Part shown: piece after piece, positions 11,577 to 23,783 of the stretch
Layout of the letters: each line of letters begins with the position of its first letter
Numbering within the stretch: position 1 is the stretch's first letter
Program-made: the position numbers and the translations under genes
Notes under the pieces: generated by a model
What the model was told of the DNA's origin: nothing
Databases searched by the model: none
What the model saw: the letters and a program-made list of their open reading frames with translations, nothing else
Assembly: GCA_003184365.1 (NCBI GenBank)
Contig: NKYR01000011.1
Location: 124,001-188,000, forward strand
Source: Evernia prunastri
Lineage: Eukaryota; Ascomycota; Lecanoromycetes; Lecanorales; Parmeliaceae
Length of the DNA: 64,000 bases
Direction of reading: 5' to 3'

Positions 11577-14500
11577 TCAAGTCTGAGTGGACTCTGACCC
11601 CGCCGCGCTGGCGTTTTCGGCCGGAGCCACATTGCCCCTCTCGGCGTATATCTTTTCCTTCTGCACCTGCGCGGCTTGCAAGCTGTCGATGTAGGTCCGG
11701 AACTTTACGATCTCGCGCAACAGGTAGGACGACTTGCGCTCCCAGTTCGACATCGCTTTCGTATGGTTGGGGTGGCGGGAGGAGAACTACGCAATTGTTA
11801 GCAACGACGCTTTGTCTCAGGGACCTGCGTGGAAAGAGTGACTTACCGCTAGTAGCATGGCCCCCCTCAGGTCATTGTGCTTCTCCAAATCCTCCGTAAT
11901 ATTCCTCACGTAAGTAAGCAACGCTTTGAGTTGATCAACCTCCATCAAGACACTGGCGACCAAGCTCTGTTGGGGTGGTGTCCAATCGCTAATCACGACT
12001 CTGTCTCCTGGCAGTCTTGGTTTGTAGCTTCCTTGATCAATCGAGCTTCTTGCACTTCTGATTGAACTCTGCAGACTCGGTCTTGGTCCTGAGCTGCCCA
12101 CCATCGAGAAAGACCCATTCTTCTCATGGCTCAAGAAAGAAGTATCGATGACGGACTCTCCCCAACCGTACTCGATATTGCTAATGCCGCCGACCATTGG
12201 CTCTTTGGACAGACGTGCACTCCAATAATTGGCTGTCGATACAAACTCTTTGACAATCTCCGGTGTGCCGACTTGGAAGAGATGGACCGCACCTGTAGGC
12301 AGTGTGAGTGCCCAAACGTGAGGTCTGGCCTTGGAGTAACCAGGAGATGGAAGACCGCTAGCAATGGTCTGACGAAGTAGGAAGGTACCGAGGGTTTCGG
12401 CGCTGTCAGCCCAATTACCTCCTCCCACAACGCCGCCGGGAGCTCTTTGGGTTTTGGCTTTCTGGCGAAGTGATTTGGCGTTCATGCTGAAAGAGAATAG
12501 ACGCAAGTAACCTTTTTCGATGACAGCGAAGCTCTCAACCCAATTTCTGTCCCTGGCTCTCTTGTCGACGGTTTCAAGATGATGCTTGTGTTTCAAGATG
12601 CCCTCCTTAGCCCATGGTGCTCCCGCAAGCTCCAAGCTCTCATCCTCAAGAAGCGGAGCGGCGCGAAGGCTCTCTTCTTCACCTGTTATACCCTCTTCTC
12701 GTATGATAGCTTGGCTCAAAGCATTGGCAAATCCAATTGACTGTTGATAATCGCCTTGAGGATAGTTCGATGCGAGAGAGTCGATGGAGACTGTTGTCTG
12801 TGTCTTGCCGAAAGATGAGAATTTGCTCCATGCACTGGTGACCGAAGGGCTTGTGACAGAGGACTGTTCATCCACGCTGGATCGCCGGCTAGAGGCCACA
12901 GTTCCCGAAGTGGAAGCAGCGTAGAGACGTGGCCTGGACCTATTCTTCGACTGCCATCTGCCTGTACCAAACCGCTGGTCCGACCCTTGACGTCCTCGAG
13001 TATAGCTGATGTTTTCGGAACCGGCTTTGCTGAGCATGCTAGGTGTACGGCGGAGCATGTTATTGGTCATGGCCGAAAGACTGTTTGATGTATGTGGTAT
13101 TTGCGGAGCAGGTTCGTTAGCCTCAGTTCCATGGAGAGGCAAGGATTGTTGGCGGATGGAGACGTAGAAATCCTTGAGAATAATCTCGATCTGATTCTCC
13201 CAGGCACTCAATTTGCCATGAAATCCACTTTTTACAAACGGGCCACTGTCACCCTGAGAAGTCGCATAGTCAATCTGTGTAAATGGAGTCGAAGTGTAGA
13301 CTGTTTGATCAGATGGTCGCTGTGACAATCGATAGAGCGGCCTTTGGCCCTCGAATGATCGCCTTCCTTCGTGCGTCTCGTGGAATGTCGACGTCTTACC
13401 ACTGGATTGCGAGCAATCTGCCCAGGGTCTTGGAGGAGGAAGCGTGGAGGCACGATTGTTGGTGAAACCATCTGGAGCCGCTTCTGTCACTACACGACGG
13501 ATCGTGGGTAGGATGTTCTTCAAGAACTGTTGGCGCGTCATCTTCGTCTCGATTTCTGCCTGATGTAGGTCCGTGTTGAGCATCAAAACTGAGTAACATA
13601 TCGTATGCACGACATCTGCGAGATTGTCAGCTGGACCAACCACTGTAGTTTTTATGGTCAGGCGTACCTGTAGCTTTGAACCCATGGTTGGGGTTGCAAG
13701 CACACCAGCGATTGGAGAAGGCATCCAGGATGCGGTCTACCTGCTGAGCTTCGCCTTTCAGGTACAGCTTACCACACAATCCCCGCAAGGCAGCGAGAAT
13801 GTTGAGATTCTGCCAGTCGAAGAGCTCTACGTAGGCTCGTCGAACACGCATCCGTTCCGGATCTGGTTCTCCGAGCCAAGCGGCTGCCGTCGGCTTGCTC
13901 GCCAAGGTTTCATCACCGTCGTAGATTTTCTTGGCCTGCGCACGATCTGCCTCGGTGGGTTGGCTGGGATCAATTTCCACGCTGAGCTTGTGCGCTGCAT
14001 CCTCTGGCGTTGGCTCGGGGAAGTGGATGTCATCGCTTGGCTTCGATGCGCCCTGCACCGACGAAGCAGAATGATAATCACTGACAGGAGAGACTTCAGC
14101 GGCGCCAGTGGGAATGGACACATCCAGCTTGCGCAGCCTTGGCTCAGGACTGTCAGGCTGCAGCCACACGCGCTGAGCGCGGTTAGGTGTCTTTGAAGAT
14201 GCGTGGGAAGATGAATGGGCCTTGCTGGGTGCCAATTGCGACAGGGTGAGCCAGTCCTTCGGCTCGGACTTCACAGGAACAACATGAGCGGCGCGTTGTG
14301 ATGCAGGCAGATTGTTATCGCGTGTAGAAAGCATGTTCCGATTTCTCGGAGAGTCGTTCGAGCGCTGATGCAGTGATTCAGCAGACTCCTTCGGTTTGGA
14401 GCGAGGTCGCTTATTCTCCTTGCGCACTGACGAAGAGGTAGGGACGCTAGTCGGTGCTTGATCGAGACTCACAGTACCTTGACGTGCGAGCTGAGGATCA

Positions 14501-16386
14501 GTAGCAGATCCAGATATCTTGGTCTCATTGCTGCTGTCGTCATGGAAAAAGGAATTGTCATGAGGTTTTAAAGGGACTCTGTTGTCGGGCGTGAGGTGCA
14601 CCCTCTCAGCAAGGGCTTCTCGTCTTGAGGTCGACATATCTCGAACTTTACTGAGAGGATGATTGAAACCAGCATCATTGCCTAGATCAAAGTCTTGAAT
14701 GATAGGCTCAATCGACCCTTTAGCTTGTAGAGTATGAGTCTGTGAGTGAGCAAAGTCACCACCGGTTGTACCTGCAAATTGTTGGGCGTTGGAACGCATC
14801 GGGTCATCCAGAAAAGGGTTCATAACTTGGCGTAGACTGCTCACAGGACTTTGTTCAATGGGGTCAGAGAGAGGTGGACGGTGAGATTTCACGTTCAACG
14901 CGAGCATCGGAGGAGGCATGTCCCCAGACAAGGACCTCTTCCTCCGTCTGAAGAATGAAGAATGCTTCTTGGCCAGGGGTGGATGAATATGTTCTGATGG
15001 AGGTTGCGGACGCTCCTCTAGTGCAGCTGGTTTCGATAGCTTGTGAGGCGTTGTAAAGCCTTCTCGGCTGTTTCCTCTCGTATGGGCTCGTAGTGGAGGG
15101 ACATGCGGTGCATGAAGGCCATTTGTTGCAGGGGTTGGGTCCCTCGATGATCCGAACATCCTCTTGAAGAATCCAGGTCGCTCTTTCGTGACATCTTTCG
15201 ATTGTATGGTCGATTGAGCGGTTAACCCCAGTCTATGCGCCATCAGAGGCTCCGAGTACTGCCTGACCGGGCTTGTGTTTCGCGACTTGATAAACATGGG
15301 CATAGGACTGATCTGTTTTGAGCTCCGCCTGGATGCTGCATATGCACTGCTGTTTGAAGGCATGGATGCATCCCACCCAGTTGTATCACCTTTCTTCTTC
15401 TTGACCGGCTGGCTTCTTGACGACGTCTTGCTGTTTTTCCGCTGATGTACCGGGCCTTGTGGTTGCGCTTGAGGCGGATATCCTGAGGGTTTGTCTTTCC
15501 GAGGCCCTCCCGGTACCGTAGGCATCGGTGCAGCATCGAGATCGTCATAGATTATCGGCCGGGAGCGACTGCTTGGCAATGGCAGTGGTGGTGGTGGTTG
15601 TGTCGTAGAGCTCGACGCTGAATGTACAATGCGAATCCTTTCTCCTTGGTCAAAGCTTGCCGAACGTCGCCCGAGGGCGTGTGGAAGTCGTGGTTGTCGT
15701 CCCATCTTTCCTAGGTCCACACTTGATGACCCACTGCTCTTGTTGCTTTTCCTGGCACCTAGAGACGCCGACTCCACACCCCCAGCTCCCTGCGTTGGGG
15801 AGATCTTTTCTCTTGGGCCTTCAGCAGCATCACCCTCACCATGTACGCTGTCTATTCGACCGAGTCCGGACTGAAAGGTAGAGCTGCTATGACTCCGGCG
15901 GCCCCGTGGGAGGTTCGCAGAGTTTCGGTTTGGCGAGTCGTCTGAAGGGAAGGTGAAATCGGAATTGAAAGACGCGGAGTGTAGATGCCGGGGCGCACTC
16001 TTTGACTGTGAAGTGAGATCCGAGCTTGCAGAGAAGGGTGGGGGGCCAGTGGGAGGAGAGAAGGATTTGGGCTGATCGGGATTGAGGGACATGAGCATGC
16101 TATCGACCACTGAATGCCGAGCATTATCGGTCAATGACAGATCATGCGAAACTCTCTCATCCCGACTGTTTTCTTCTGCGATGCTCCTTGCATTATGATC
16201 CTCCATCGGTGCCTCAGGTGGCGCTCGATGCACATGCTTGGACGCACGCTTGGTCCTAATTTTATTTTTCGGTGTCTGAGGAGGCGGCTCATTGGCTGTT
16301 GGGTTCGGAGCTGCAGATCTGACGCTCACAGGTTGGGGAGCGTCTGCGCGTTGCATACAAGGTGCTGGAGTATCTCTGCGATCCAT
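11577..16386 (-). CDS. Sec7-PH guanine nucleotide exchange factor for Arf/Arl GTPases (Syt1/EFA6-like)
   Basis: Three exons (16386-13668, 13615-11847, 11786-11577) close in phase to about 1565 aa. Residues 1-750 are low-complexity, Ser/Pro/Arg-rich and probably disordered. The Sec7 domain follows: the catalytic Glu-finger block reads KGEAQQVDRILDAFSNRWC, then CACNPNHGF. Across intron 1 the fusion reads FKATDVVHTICYSVLMLNTD, the Sec7 helix that contacts the GTPase. A PH domain lies near HKHHLETVDKRARDRNWVE to ANYWSARLS, then a coiled C-terminal segment (EVDQLKALLTYVRNITEDL). Splicing at 11846-11787 gives the end SNWERKSSYLLREIVKFR. The Glu finger is intact, so activity is expected. Sec7 proteins load GTP on Arf/Arl proteins on Golgi or endosomal membranes; S. 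cerevisiae Syt1 is the nearest architecture I can name. Start is the first ATG of the open frame; a 5' extension is possible. Confidence 0.92.
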
Positions 16387-19300
16387 GCTTGCGGCAACTG
16401 AGGGAACTGCAGTTCTTGACGAGATGTGTACGACGTCGGCTCTTGAAACAAGAGGGGCCCATGGACGAGTGCACGGGCAGTAATTTGGTCCGGGCTGGCA
16501 AATGAAGCTTCCGCTTGAGTCCGCATCAACAATACTCCGGAATGATGGTAATGGTAATGATGTCGGAGCCCAAATTTCCAGGTAAAGATGAGTGTGCAGT
16601 TTGCAGCTCTCAGGAGCGATGGGGATTTAAGCGTCGAGTGTGGATTGGCTGAGGGTTTGATGGTGGGATGCTGGTTTAAAGGGGGTGGTGGAGAGGGGAA
16701 CGAGTAGTGGGACGGATGTGGGCAAAGTGAAAAGTTGCCGGACAGCTGCAGGAGATAGATGCAGGGATCTTCACAGGCACGCAGCACCATACGAGTAGGT
16801 ACCTAAAAAGTACTCTAGGGTACCTAGGATTTTTTGTCTTAGGGACTTTCGGGACCTACACATGTGGGTGTACAGCTGCTACGATAGGTATTTCCAGCGG
16901 TAATGGTAGCAAAAATGGATAACAAAGGAATGATGATGTACACAATGATATGATGGCCAGTGATGAAGGTAGCGTTGAAGGAGACGTTCACAAGTACCTT
17001 ACCTATGGAAAGGTACTTTATGGTATGGAGCAGGCTTGAACCACAACGCCGATTCCTAATAAATACCTATGTGTCTAGGTAAAATTCCAATTTCTTTCTA
17101 CTGACTAACAACTAGTTTCTTTACTGGAAATTTGATACAAGGATATATTGAAGATAGGTACGTGATTATCGATGGAATAGTTATAATTTAGGTGTCAATA
17201 ATGATAATAGAATCCCTCATGTTCAGCGGAAGACAAGACGCAGGACCCCTGGATTCTGCGTTTAACATTTTAACATTTTAACACTTAACTGTTTTACAAA
17301 GACGCTCGGGCCACCCTAGATTATATCGGGGCTAGTTTCAGGTACCCGTCAGAAATCGTACTATCGTAGCCTCTCAAGCCTCTTGGCGCTCTGCAGCCTT
17401 GATGGCAGGCAGCCAATGCTTTTTTCTTTCTTTCTTACTTTTCTGAATAAAGTATTCCTACCGTCCTACGGATGGAAAAGGCTTCATGTCCCAAATTAAC
17501 CTTTAAAGTGTTCATGCAAGATCGCTTGTTCATCAAGTCAATTTATCAAACTCTCATGAACCCCAAGATATATTACAAATGCTCATACCGTCCCGAGGTA
17601 CCTTACCTTACCTACTCCATCTTGACCATGTGACACACACACCATTCTTCTCTTTTGTAAAGTACTCGAGTAAGATGAATCCGCCTACCCATCATTCTGA
17701 CTCATCTCAATCCGGTTTCACGCACCGCATCACCTTGAATTGTCATTTTGCTGAGCTGGCAAATTACAAGATCGACATTTGGCCCGTATCTGCCATCCAT
17801 CGAAGCTGAGTGTCACCGAGAGTGCTGCCGTTGCTCTCCGCTTTCTCTACTTGCCCCAGCAATTTGGATCCATCCTATTTATTTGTAATAACCAAAGGCA
17901 TAACTCCGAAAAAAGAGACGTCAGATGCTTGCATGCAAGATATTCACACCCACGCCCTGTAGTGTATTGCTTGGCTGGGTAGTCCAGCACCAAAGGTGGA
18001 CTTGGCATTAGACAATGTCCAAATCGATCGTAATTGCTGCTTCACGTCACACCCGGACGGCCTTTGCACGGCGACCCTTGTCACACTAAGCTCGTATGGT
18101 ACACCGGAGCTTGTGTCCGCCATATGGAACGGCATCCGGCGACTTGCTTGATCGGCCATGGTTCACGCCTCGGTGGGTCACACAGGGAGCCATCTTACCC
18201 GCGACGATTGAGATCATGTATGGCATAGGATTTTAAGGCTGGGTCAATTGATCTCAGCTGAGCAGATTCTTCGCATATGCTGCCCTGCAATCACTGGTAA
18301 TGCTGGTAAGAGACTAACCTCCCGCTGTATTTACCAAACTACTACAATATCACAGGTTACAAAGACAGGTGCCATGTTTGCAAGGAAAGTCGAGACGAAG
18401 TTTGAACGTTTGCCGCATCAATCGGACTGTCGGTTGCAGGAATGAATATCAATTTCACCATGGTGCCAAACGTTTGCAAAGGCAGTCTCGCTACCCGATC
18501 CGGTCCAGCTCCCTCGAATCGGCTCATACCCGGTTTCACGTCATGGTGTCTAAATTTCAGCATACCCTTCAATTTTTTTATCGCGATATGTAGATACGTT
18601 CCCTTAGATGCACTATATGCGGCTGGGGTAATCCTTAGACTCCGGGGAAATGCTGAACCCACAGCGTTAACAACAGATACCCTCATGGTGAGCAGCCTGC
18701 GCTGATAGGTATCAAGGTAATCTTCAGGGACCGCGTCGCCGTATAGATAACCTCTAGCAATTTCTCACGACCGTAAGCGCGGGACTACCCACGGTAGTAT
18801 GGAAGCAGCTGAAAATTGGCGTGGAGGGCCAATTGTCTTCCTCTTTTGTGATCCGCGTATCGTGTGGACATTGGAATCATGCCTGATGCTAACATTTGCA
18901 CATTCATATCTGCAGGCCGGACTTTCCCATTCCGTGAGCAGCACAAGAGAATGGAACGATACCTCAGACAGCTGTCGGCCAGGTGCACTGCCTTGGTCAC
19001 TCCCAGCTAATCAAGCTGGTGCCATAGGTAGACACTGCGAAGCGGTCGATTTTGTTTGCCGTCGTCGTGCAATTATCTCAACTAAGGAAGAGCGAGTAGG
19101 GTCTGATCTACGTCTTGCCCGACGTCTCCACGCCCTTCATAGTCCGTGGACCTGATCTACGTCTTCCAGAACGCCTCCACGCCCTCTATACTCCGAAAAG
19201 CGTCAGAATCTTCTCCATAAAATAATACCAGTGGAAAATTCTATATTGATCGTATTACCCAGTGTGAGCTGTTTAAGCAATACCCACTCAACTGTGGGCT

Positions 19301-19588
19301 TTCTCAGTCACAAGAACATACGCAACACCCCACTACTGGGAAGCAACAAGAGACCGTAATCGAAGGATTATCGCGTGTATGGTCATCGAGAGCACACAAT
19401 TTGGTGCACATGTCAGTTCAAGAAACCGAGAAAACAAATCTATCCACACATCCCTTTCGCTCAAGCACAACCAAATTCCCACGTAGCCTCATGAAATCTA
19501 CCAAAGCCTCACATAGCCTCATTAAAAACCCTCCCTTCCCTCCCCTTCCCCTTCCCCTCCCTCCCCCTTCCCACTCAAAGCTCCACCC
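16387..19588. other. gene-poor intergenic region
   Basis: About 3.2 kb. The part nearest 16.4-16.8 kb is the Sec7-gene 5' flank; 16.8-17.6 kb is AT-rich with GGTACCT-type repeats (for example 16797-16830 and 16995-17025). I found no domain or splice-consistent frame from 17.6 to 19.4 kb. CT-rich sequence at 19530-19570 is the 3' flank of the next minus-strand gene. Confidence 0.5.
19101..19197. repeat. tandem duplication of about 48 bp
   Basis: Two adjacent copies (19101-19149, 19150-19197) share CTGATCTACGTCTT and GCCTCCACGCCCT-type blocks, with several substitutions. Confidence 0.75.
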
Positions 19589-20064
19589 TCAAGCAAAAGT
19601 GTCATCCGGCCAACACTTCTCCTTCGTCCACACCTTCTGATCATGCGTCTCCGCATGCACCTTCTTCTGCGTCTGATTCGCCGCCACAATCTCCTTCTTG
19701 CAAAACGCGCACTATGTATCTCCCCACCGAATCAGCAACCGTAACCAACACAAACCTCCTGGCCCCACAGACCCCTCCCCCCAAACCGCACAAATTCCAC
19801 ACGACACATAACTCCCTCCACTCCCCCGCAATGACCAGCACACACCCGCAATCCGGACGCAACAACTCCAGCACGTACCTTCGACATCGGCGTGGGCGCC
19901 TTGACAGGGTTCCCGTTAGCCTTGACAGGCGCGCGCGTCCCGGCCGCGTCGGCTTTCTTGTGCTCGCGATTAATCTGTGTGGGTGGTGGTGTGTGGTTAG
20001 CAAATGGAAGTAAGGGAAAGGGAAGTGGGGGGGAACGAACGCGGTCTTTCTTCGAGATGGGCAT
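19589..20064 (-). CDS. small CxxC/HxxxH zinc-binding protein (zf-met2-like)
   Basis: Three tiny exons (20064-20041, 19974-19879, 19711-19589) all in phase 0 give 80 aa. The protein starts MPISKKDR, continues with a Lys/Ala/Pro linker (INREHKKADAAGTRAPVK) and ends with one zinc knuckle. The knuckle has CAFC, 15 spacer residues, then H-A-E-T-H, ending WTKEKCWPDDTF. The intron before exon 2 has a clear CTAAC branch point and CACAG acceptor. It resembles the small eukaryotic zinc-binding proteins grouped with plant At2g23090 (zf-met2 family); their role is unknown to me. Start is the first ATG, in the expected context for these short proteins. The pieces are too short to be found as one open frame. 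Confidence 0.75.
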
Positions 20065-20447
20065 GGTTGCGGGGCTGATTGCGGGGTGTGTGTTTCTGTG
20101 TTGGGTTGAGGGCTTATCTGGTAGGAGAGATTGGGTGGGGGGAGTGAGTCCAAGAACCGGTCCGAGGGGTGTGAGGTGTGAGATTAAAGGATCGGAGTGG
20201 GAGTTTGGCGAGGAGTGAGTGTATGATTCGAGGCACAGACCCACTCACAGAAATCGTGAGCGGCTAACCTTACGCGCGTAATGGCAGCGGCTATATTACT
20301 GCCAAGCCCGCATTGCGAAGTAAAGTGAAGTGTTCTAGTTGTATGGGCTCCTTGAGGCCCGGAGCAAGCACACTTTGCAGATACACCATTCCCTCCCCGC
20401 ATTCCATCCTCGCAATTCCCATCCTTCCCTTCCCACAGTAAGACCAA

Positions 20448-21774
20448 ATGAACCCACACATCTCGCTACCGCGCCAGCATGGAGGGACGCTGAGCTTCGG
20501 GTCCACGACGCCGGCGAGCCGATCGGACGGGCCACGAATGCCCCGGTTCTTCAAGAGGTGCGTTTGGAAATTTCCCTGCCGGGGGAGATGGGAAGGGAAG
20601 GCTATCTACGCTGCGGGCTGGAAAGGGAAGAAAGAAGAGCAGGCGGAAGAGAAGCAAAAAGATGAGAGAGAAGCTGACGCGCTTTGCGCCGACCCGTTTT
20701 TCAGACTATTCAAGTTCCCTCAGATGGATTTCGAGATGGCGATATGGGAGATGACGAGTCTGCTCATAGCGCCGAAGAAGGTCTTTCGGTCTATCTACTA
20801 CCATGTAACTTAACTCTCCATCCTCCCCTTTCTCCCGAGCAAGAAAGCTGTCAGCTAACAAGAACAAACGCACAGAAACGTACGCCTCCTCTCCAAGAAA
20901 ACACCCCCCCTTTCTCCCCGGGCCTTCTTCCTTTCCTTCCCTCCGAACTAACCGAACCCCCACACACACAGAAACGAAAAACACATGGCACCGCCCGGAC
21001 CCCTCCTTCACCTACCTGCTCTCCTTCTTCATGCTCCTCACCGGCATGGCGTGGGGCATAGCGTACACCACCTCCGCCGGCGCAACGGTGCGGCTCACGC
21101 TCCTCTTCGTCTTCGTGCACTTCCTCGCCGTGTCGCTGCTGGTGGCGACGGCGGCCTTCTTCCTCGTGGGCAGGCTGCTCGGACCGGGCATCGCGGGGTT
21201 TCCGGGCAGGAGGAGGCAGCAGGGCTTGTTCACGCAGGCGGGGGAAGGGGAGCAGTTGGAGTTTGGGTACTGTTTCGATGTGAGTTGGACGGGGATGGGG
21301 TGCTGGGAATGGGAGAGTGCGGGATGGGGGCTGACAGGGAGGATGAACGGATGCAGGTCGCGATACGAGCGTTTTTCCCGGTCTGGGTGTGGTTGTACGT
21401 CATGCAATTCATCCTGTGGCCGCTGATCGCGAGGGACAACTGGTAAGCATCATCAGAGAGACTTTTGAGCATCTCCACGGCTGACATTGCTCTGTTCTCA
21501 GGGTATCGATGTTCTTCGGCAACACTTTGTACCTAGTAGCATTGGGCTACTACACCATCATTTGCTTCCTGGGATACAACGGTAAGCCCACAACCAGTCC
21601 ATTCCACCGGTATCATCGACCACTGACGTCTCCTGCCCAGCTTTGCCTTTCCTTCACCACACCGAGCTCCTCCTTTCGCCCTGTTTCGTCTATGTTATAC
21701 TTTGGTTCGCCAGCCTCTTCGGCTTCAACATTGCGAAGCACGTCGGACCCGTGTTGTTAACGGGGGCTGGCTGA
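20448..21774 (+). CDS. gmh1: UNC-50 family Golgi membrane protein (Gmh1)
   Basis: Seven exons: 20448-20557, 20705-20804, 20876-20879, 20972-21279, 21357-21442, 21502-21581 and 21641-21774. Lengths close to 273 aa, near the family's usual size. Landmarks: LFKFPQMDFEMAIWEMTSLL, then IAPKKVFRSIYYH-KQTK-NTW, then about five membrane segments (for example TYLLSFFMLLTGMAWGIAY, FVFVHFLAVSLLVATAAFF, VWVWLYVMQFILWPLIA, LYLVALGYYTIICFLGYN) and the conserved LPFLHHTELLLSPC end. The KQTK block is built across a 4-nt exon; without it the frame is lost. UNC-50/Gmh1 sits in Golgi membranes; yeast Gmh1 interacts with the Arf-GEFs Gea1/Gea2. The gene converges on the FHA gene, with 218 bp between stop codons. 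Confidence 0.93.
20876..20879 (+). other. gmh1: 4-nt microexon (AAAC) in the UNC-50 gene
   Basis: Upstream intron 20805-20875 has GTAACT donor, GCTAAC branch and CACAG acceptor. Downstream intron 20880-20971 has GTACGC donor, AACTAAC branch and CACAG acceptor. Joining CAT + AAAC + AAACGAAAAAC reads H-K-Q-T-K-N, matching the invariant KQTK of UNC-50 proteins. Skipping it shifts the frame and destroys the downstream protein. Confidence 0.85.
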
Positions 21775-21992
21775 GGTGGAGTGGCCGACTTGTATTATTG
21801 TACAAAAGATGATGCGGCATTTAGCGAGGTGTTTTGGGTGTTGATAGCATAAAAGGAGCAAGATTGGATCGTAAAAGTATTGACTCACTCCGTGCGGCAG
21901 AAGCGTTGATACGGAATGTTCACCAGAGGATATCAAGCCTCTGGACCATCCGTTCCATTCAATTCCGTTTCACGTTTGTCGCTCAAATCCCT

Positions 21993-23111
21993 CTAGCCCT
22001 TCGGTGGGTCCTTCGGCGGCAGCATCAAAACATACTCCCTAGACCAAAAAAGCCGTCAGCCAAAACCCCACCCAACCCAAACCCCTCCAAAACCGCCCCT
22101 TACTAACCTCGACGACTCCCCAAACGTAAGCACATCCCCACTCCTCACCTCCACGAACCTCCTCTCCGGCACCACCTCCCCATTAACCCTCGTCCCATTC
22201 GCGCTCTCCAAATCAATCACATACAGCCCGACCCCGCCGCCGCCCCCCCTCCGCGCGCCCCGCCCCTCCTCACCCTTCCCCTCCATCGTCGACCGGAACT
22301 GCAGCACGGCGTGCTGCTTGCTGCAGCTGGGATGCTCAGTGGGGACGTCGACGACGGCGCGCTCGCGGCCGAAGAGCCAGCAGGAGCGCTCGCGCAGGGC
22401 GAGCGTGTCGAGGAGGTCGGGTCCCTTGAAGACGTAGAGGCGCCAGGGGGCGGACGGGGGCGCGGCGCGCGCCTCGGGGGGCTCGTGGTACTTGAGGACG
22501 ATGGCGGCGTGGGCGGCCGTGTTGGTTTCCGCGGCGAGTTTGCCCGTGGGGGCGTAGTTTGGTTTTTGTTTCTCCGGTGCTGCTGCTTCTGAGTCGGCGG
22601 AGGGGGGTTCGTGCTTGAAAGCTGCTTGTTGGGAGGGGAGCGGGGCGGTGGAGCGCTTCCAGTGGGGCGGGGGTGGGGTGGGGGAGGATCGCCGTCGCGC
22701 AGGGTGGTGGCGGGAGGGTCGGCGATCGTGGCGGGAGTCGTTGCGTCTTCGCTTGGGGGGTGGAGAGCGGGATGCGCTGCGGTTGCGGTTCGGAAGGTTG
22801 CGGTCGTTTCGAGAGCTTCGGGGAGGACGGCTGGGCGATCTGCTGCGGGGTTGATGTTCTCTTCTCTCCCTTACAGGATCACTGCGGGGACTTCGCGAAC
22901 TACGTCTTCTGCTGCGATAGTCTGATCGTGAATCGTCTCTCATTCTTCTACCGTTCCTGTCCCCGGGTTGAGATCGGTCGAAACTCCGTCTCCTCTCTGG
23001 CCTGTCTTTCCGTTTTCGATCATCTTCAGACTCGGACGAATACCTTCGCCTGCGGTTGCTACTGTTGTCAACCTCCGGTCTGCGGTCCGACATGCTGTGT
23101 GGTTCTCTCAA
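21993..23111 (-). CDS. FHA-domain protein, SNIP1/Pml1 type (pre-mRNA retention or splicing)
   Basis: Two exons (23111 or 23093 to 22108, then 22038-21993). The N-terminal half is Arg/Ser-rich with many RS and SR dipeptides (RSRSPSRPPRSSR), typical of spliceosome-associated proteins. The C-terminal half is an FHA phosphopeptide-binding domain: WRLYVFKGPDLLDTL, CWLFGRERAVVDVPTEHPSC, SKQHAVLQFR, YVIDLESANGTRVNGEVV and SGDVLTFGESSR. The family motifs GR, SxxH and NGT are all present. The spliced tail reads EYVLMLPPKDPPKG; unspliced, the frame runs into a false GGFGGVWVGWGFG end. A Gly-rich insertion (about 10 residues) sits inside the FHA fold. Yeast Pml1 is a subunit of the RES complex; human SNIP1 and plant DAWDLE share this layout. 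MSDRR at 23093 is the more likely start. Confidence 0.88.
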
Positions 23112-23650
23112 AGCTTTGAACAGCTCAATTCAAAAATTGTCGGCAAATGCCAAGACGAGACTCGCGCTTATGGCGTCTCTACTCTAGCGGCTCCCACTAG
23201 TAGCGCAGCTTCGCAATCATTGAGATACTCTGACTTTCTCACCCTACCTTGGTGACGATCTATGCCCAATGTCATGATCTTCCGGTAACCGTCAGATCGC
23301 CGCGCTGGCTCGAACTATGCGGCTGAGTAAGGGACTCGTCCATCTAGACCGCAGAGGCTCTTGGGGCTGATGATTGTCTCGGCGTAAGCCCGCTTACCTG
23401 CAAAGACATTCCTCTTTCGGCAAGCTGATCACCCTATCGACGCTTTACCATAAGCTTCAGCTTCTACTACTAGATCATGGTAAGCTCTCAATCGTACCCA
23501 CCAATCATCTCGTCTTTTTATATTATCAAGTTACTTTCGCTTCGTTCATACAAGTTTAGGTAAGCAGAGCTAGAAGCCGACTAGCACAACCTGTAGTCGT
23601 GGACTATTGTTGGCATTCCGTAAGCCAAACCCTTGGAGATGGCATATATA

Positions 23651-23683
23651 TAGACATTTCAGATGTCTAGTATTGTATATAAA
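23651..23683 (+). promoter_or_regulatory. TATA box and hairpin upstream of the 23784 gene
   Basis: TATATAAA at 23676-23683, about 100 bp before the ATG, is a good core-promoter match. Directly upstream is an ATATATA run followed by a 7-bp perfect inverted repeat TAGACAT-TTCAG-ATGTCTA (23651-23669). Confidence 0.5.
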
Positions 23684-23783
23684 TGGCATCTAGTCTCTGC
23701 TTTTGCGTTGAGCATTCAATTCCAAGTCTCTCCTTCTCCTTATCCTTTTATATCATTTTACGAACCCTCGATAATCGTCCAAG

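Noticed and set aside
13624..14196. 190-codon plus-strand ORF over the Sec7 domain
   Set aside because: Antisense shadow of the well-supported Arf-GEF gene.
17579..19155. Short ORFs in the 17.6-19.2 kb region
   Set aside because: No domain, no repeats linking them, no consistent splice joins; treated as intergenic.
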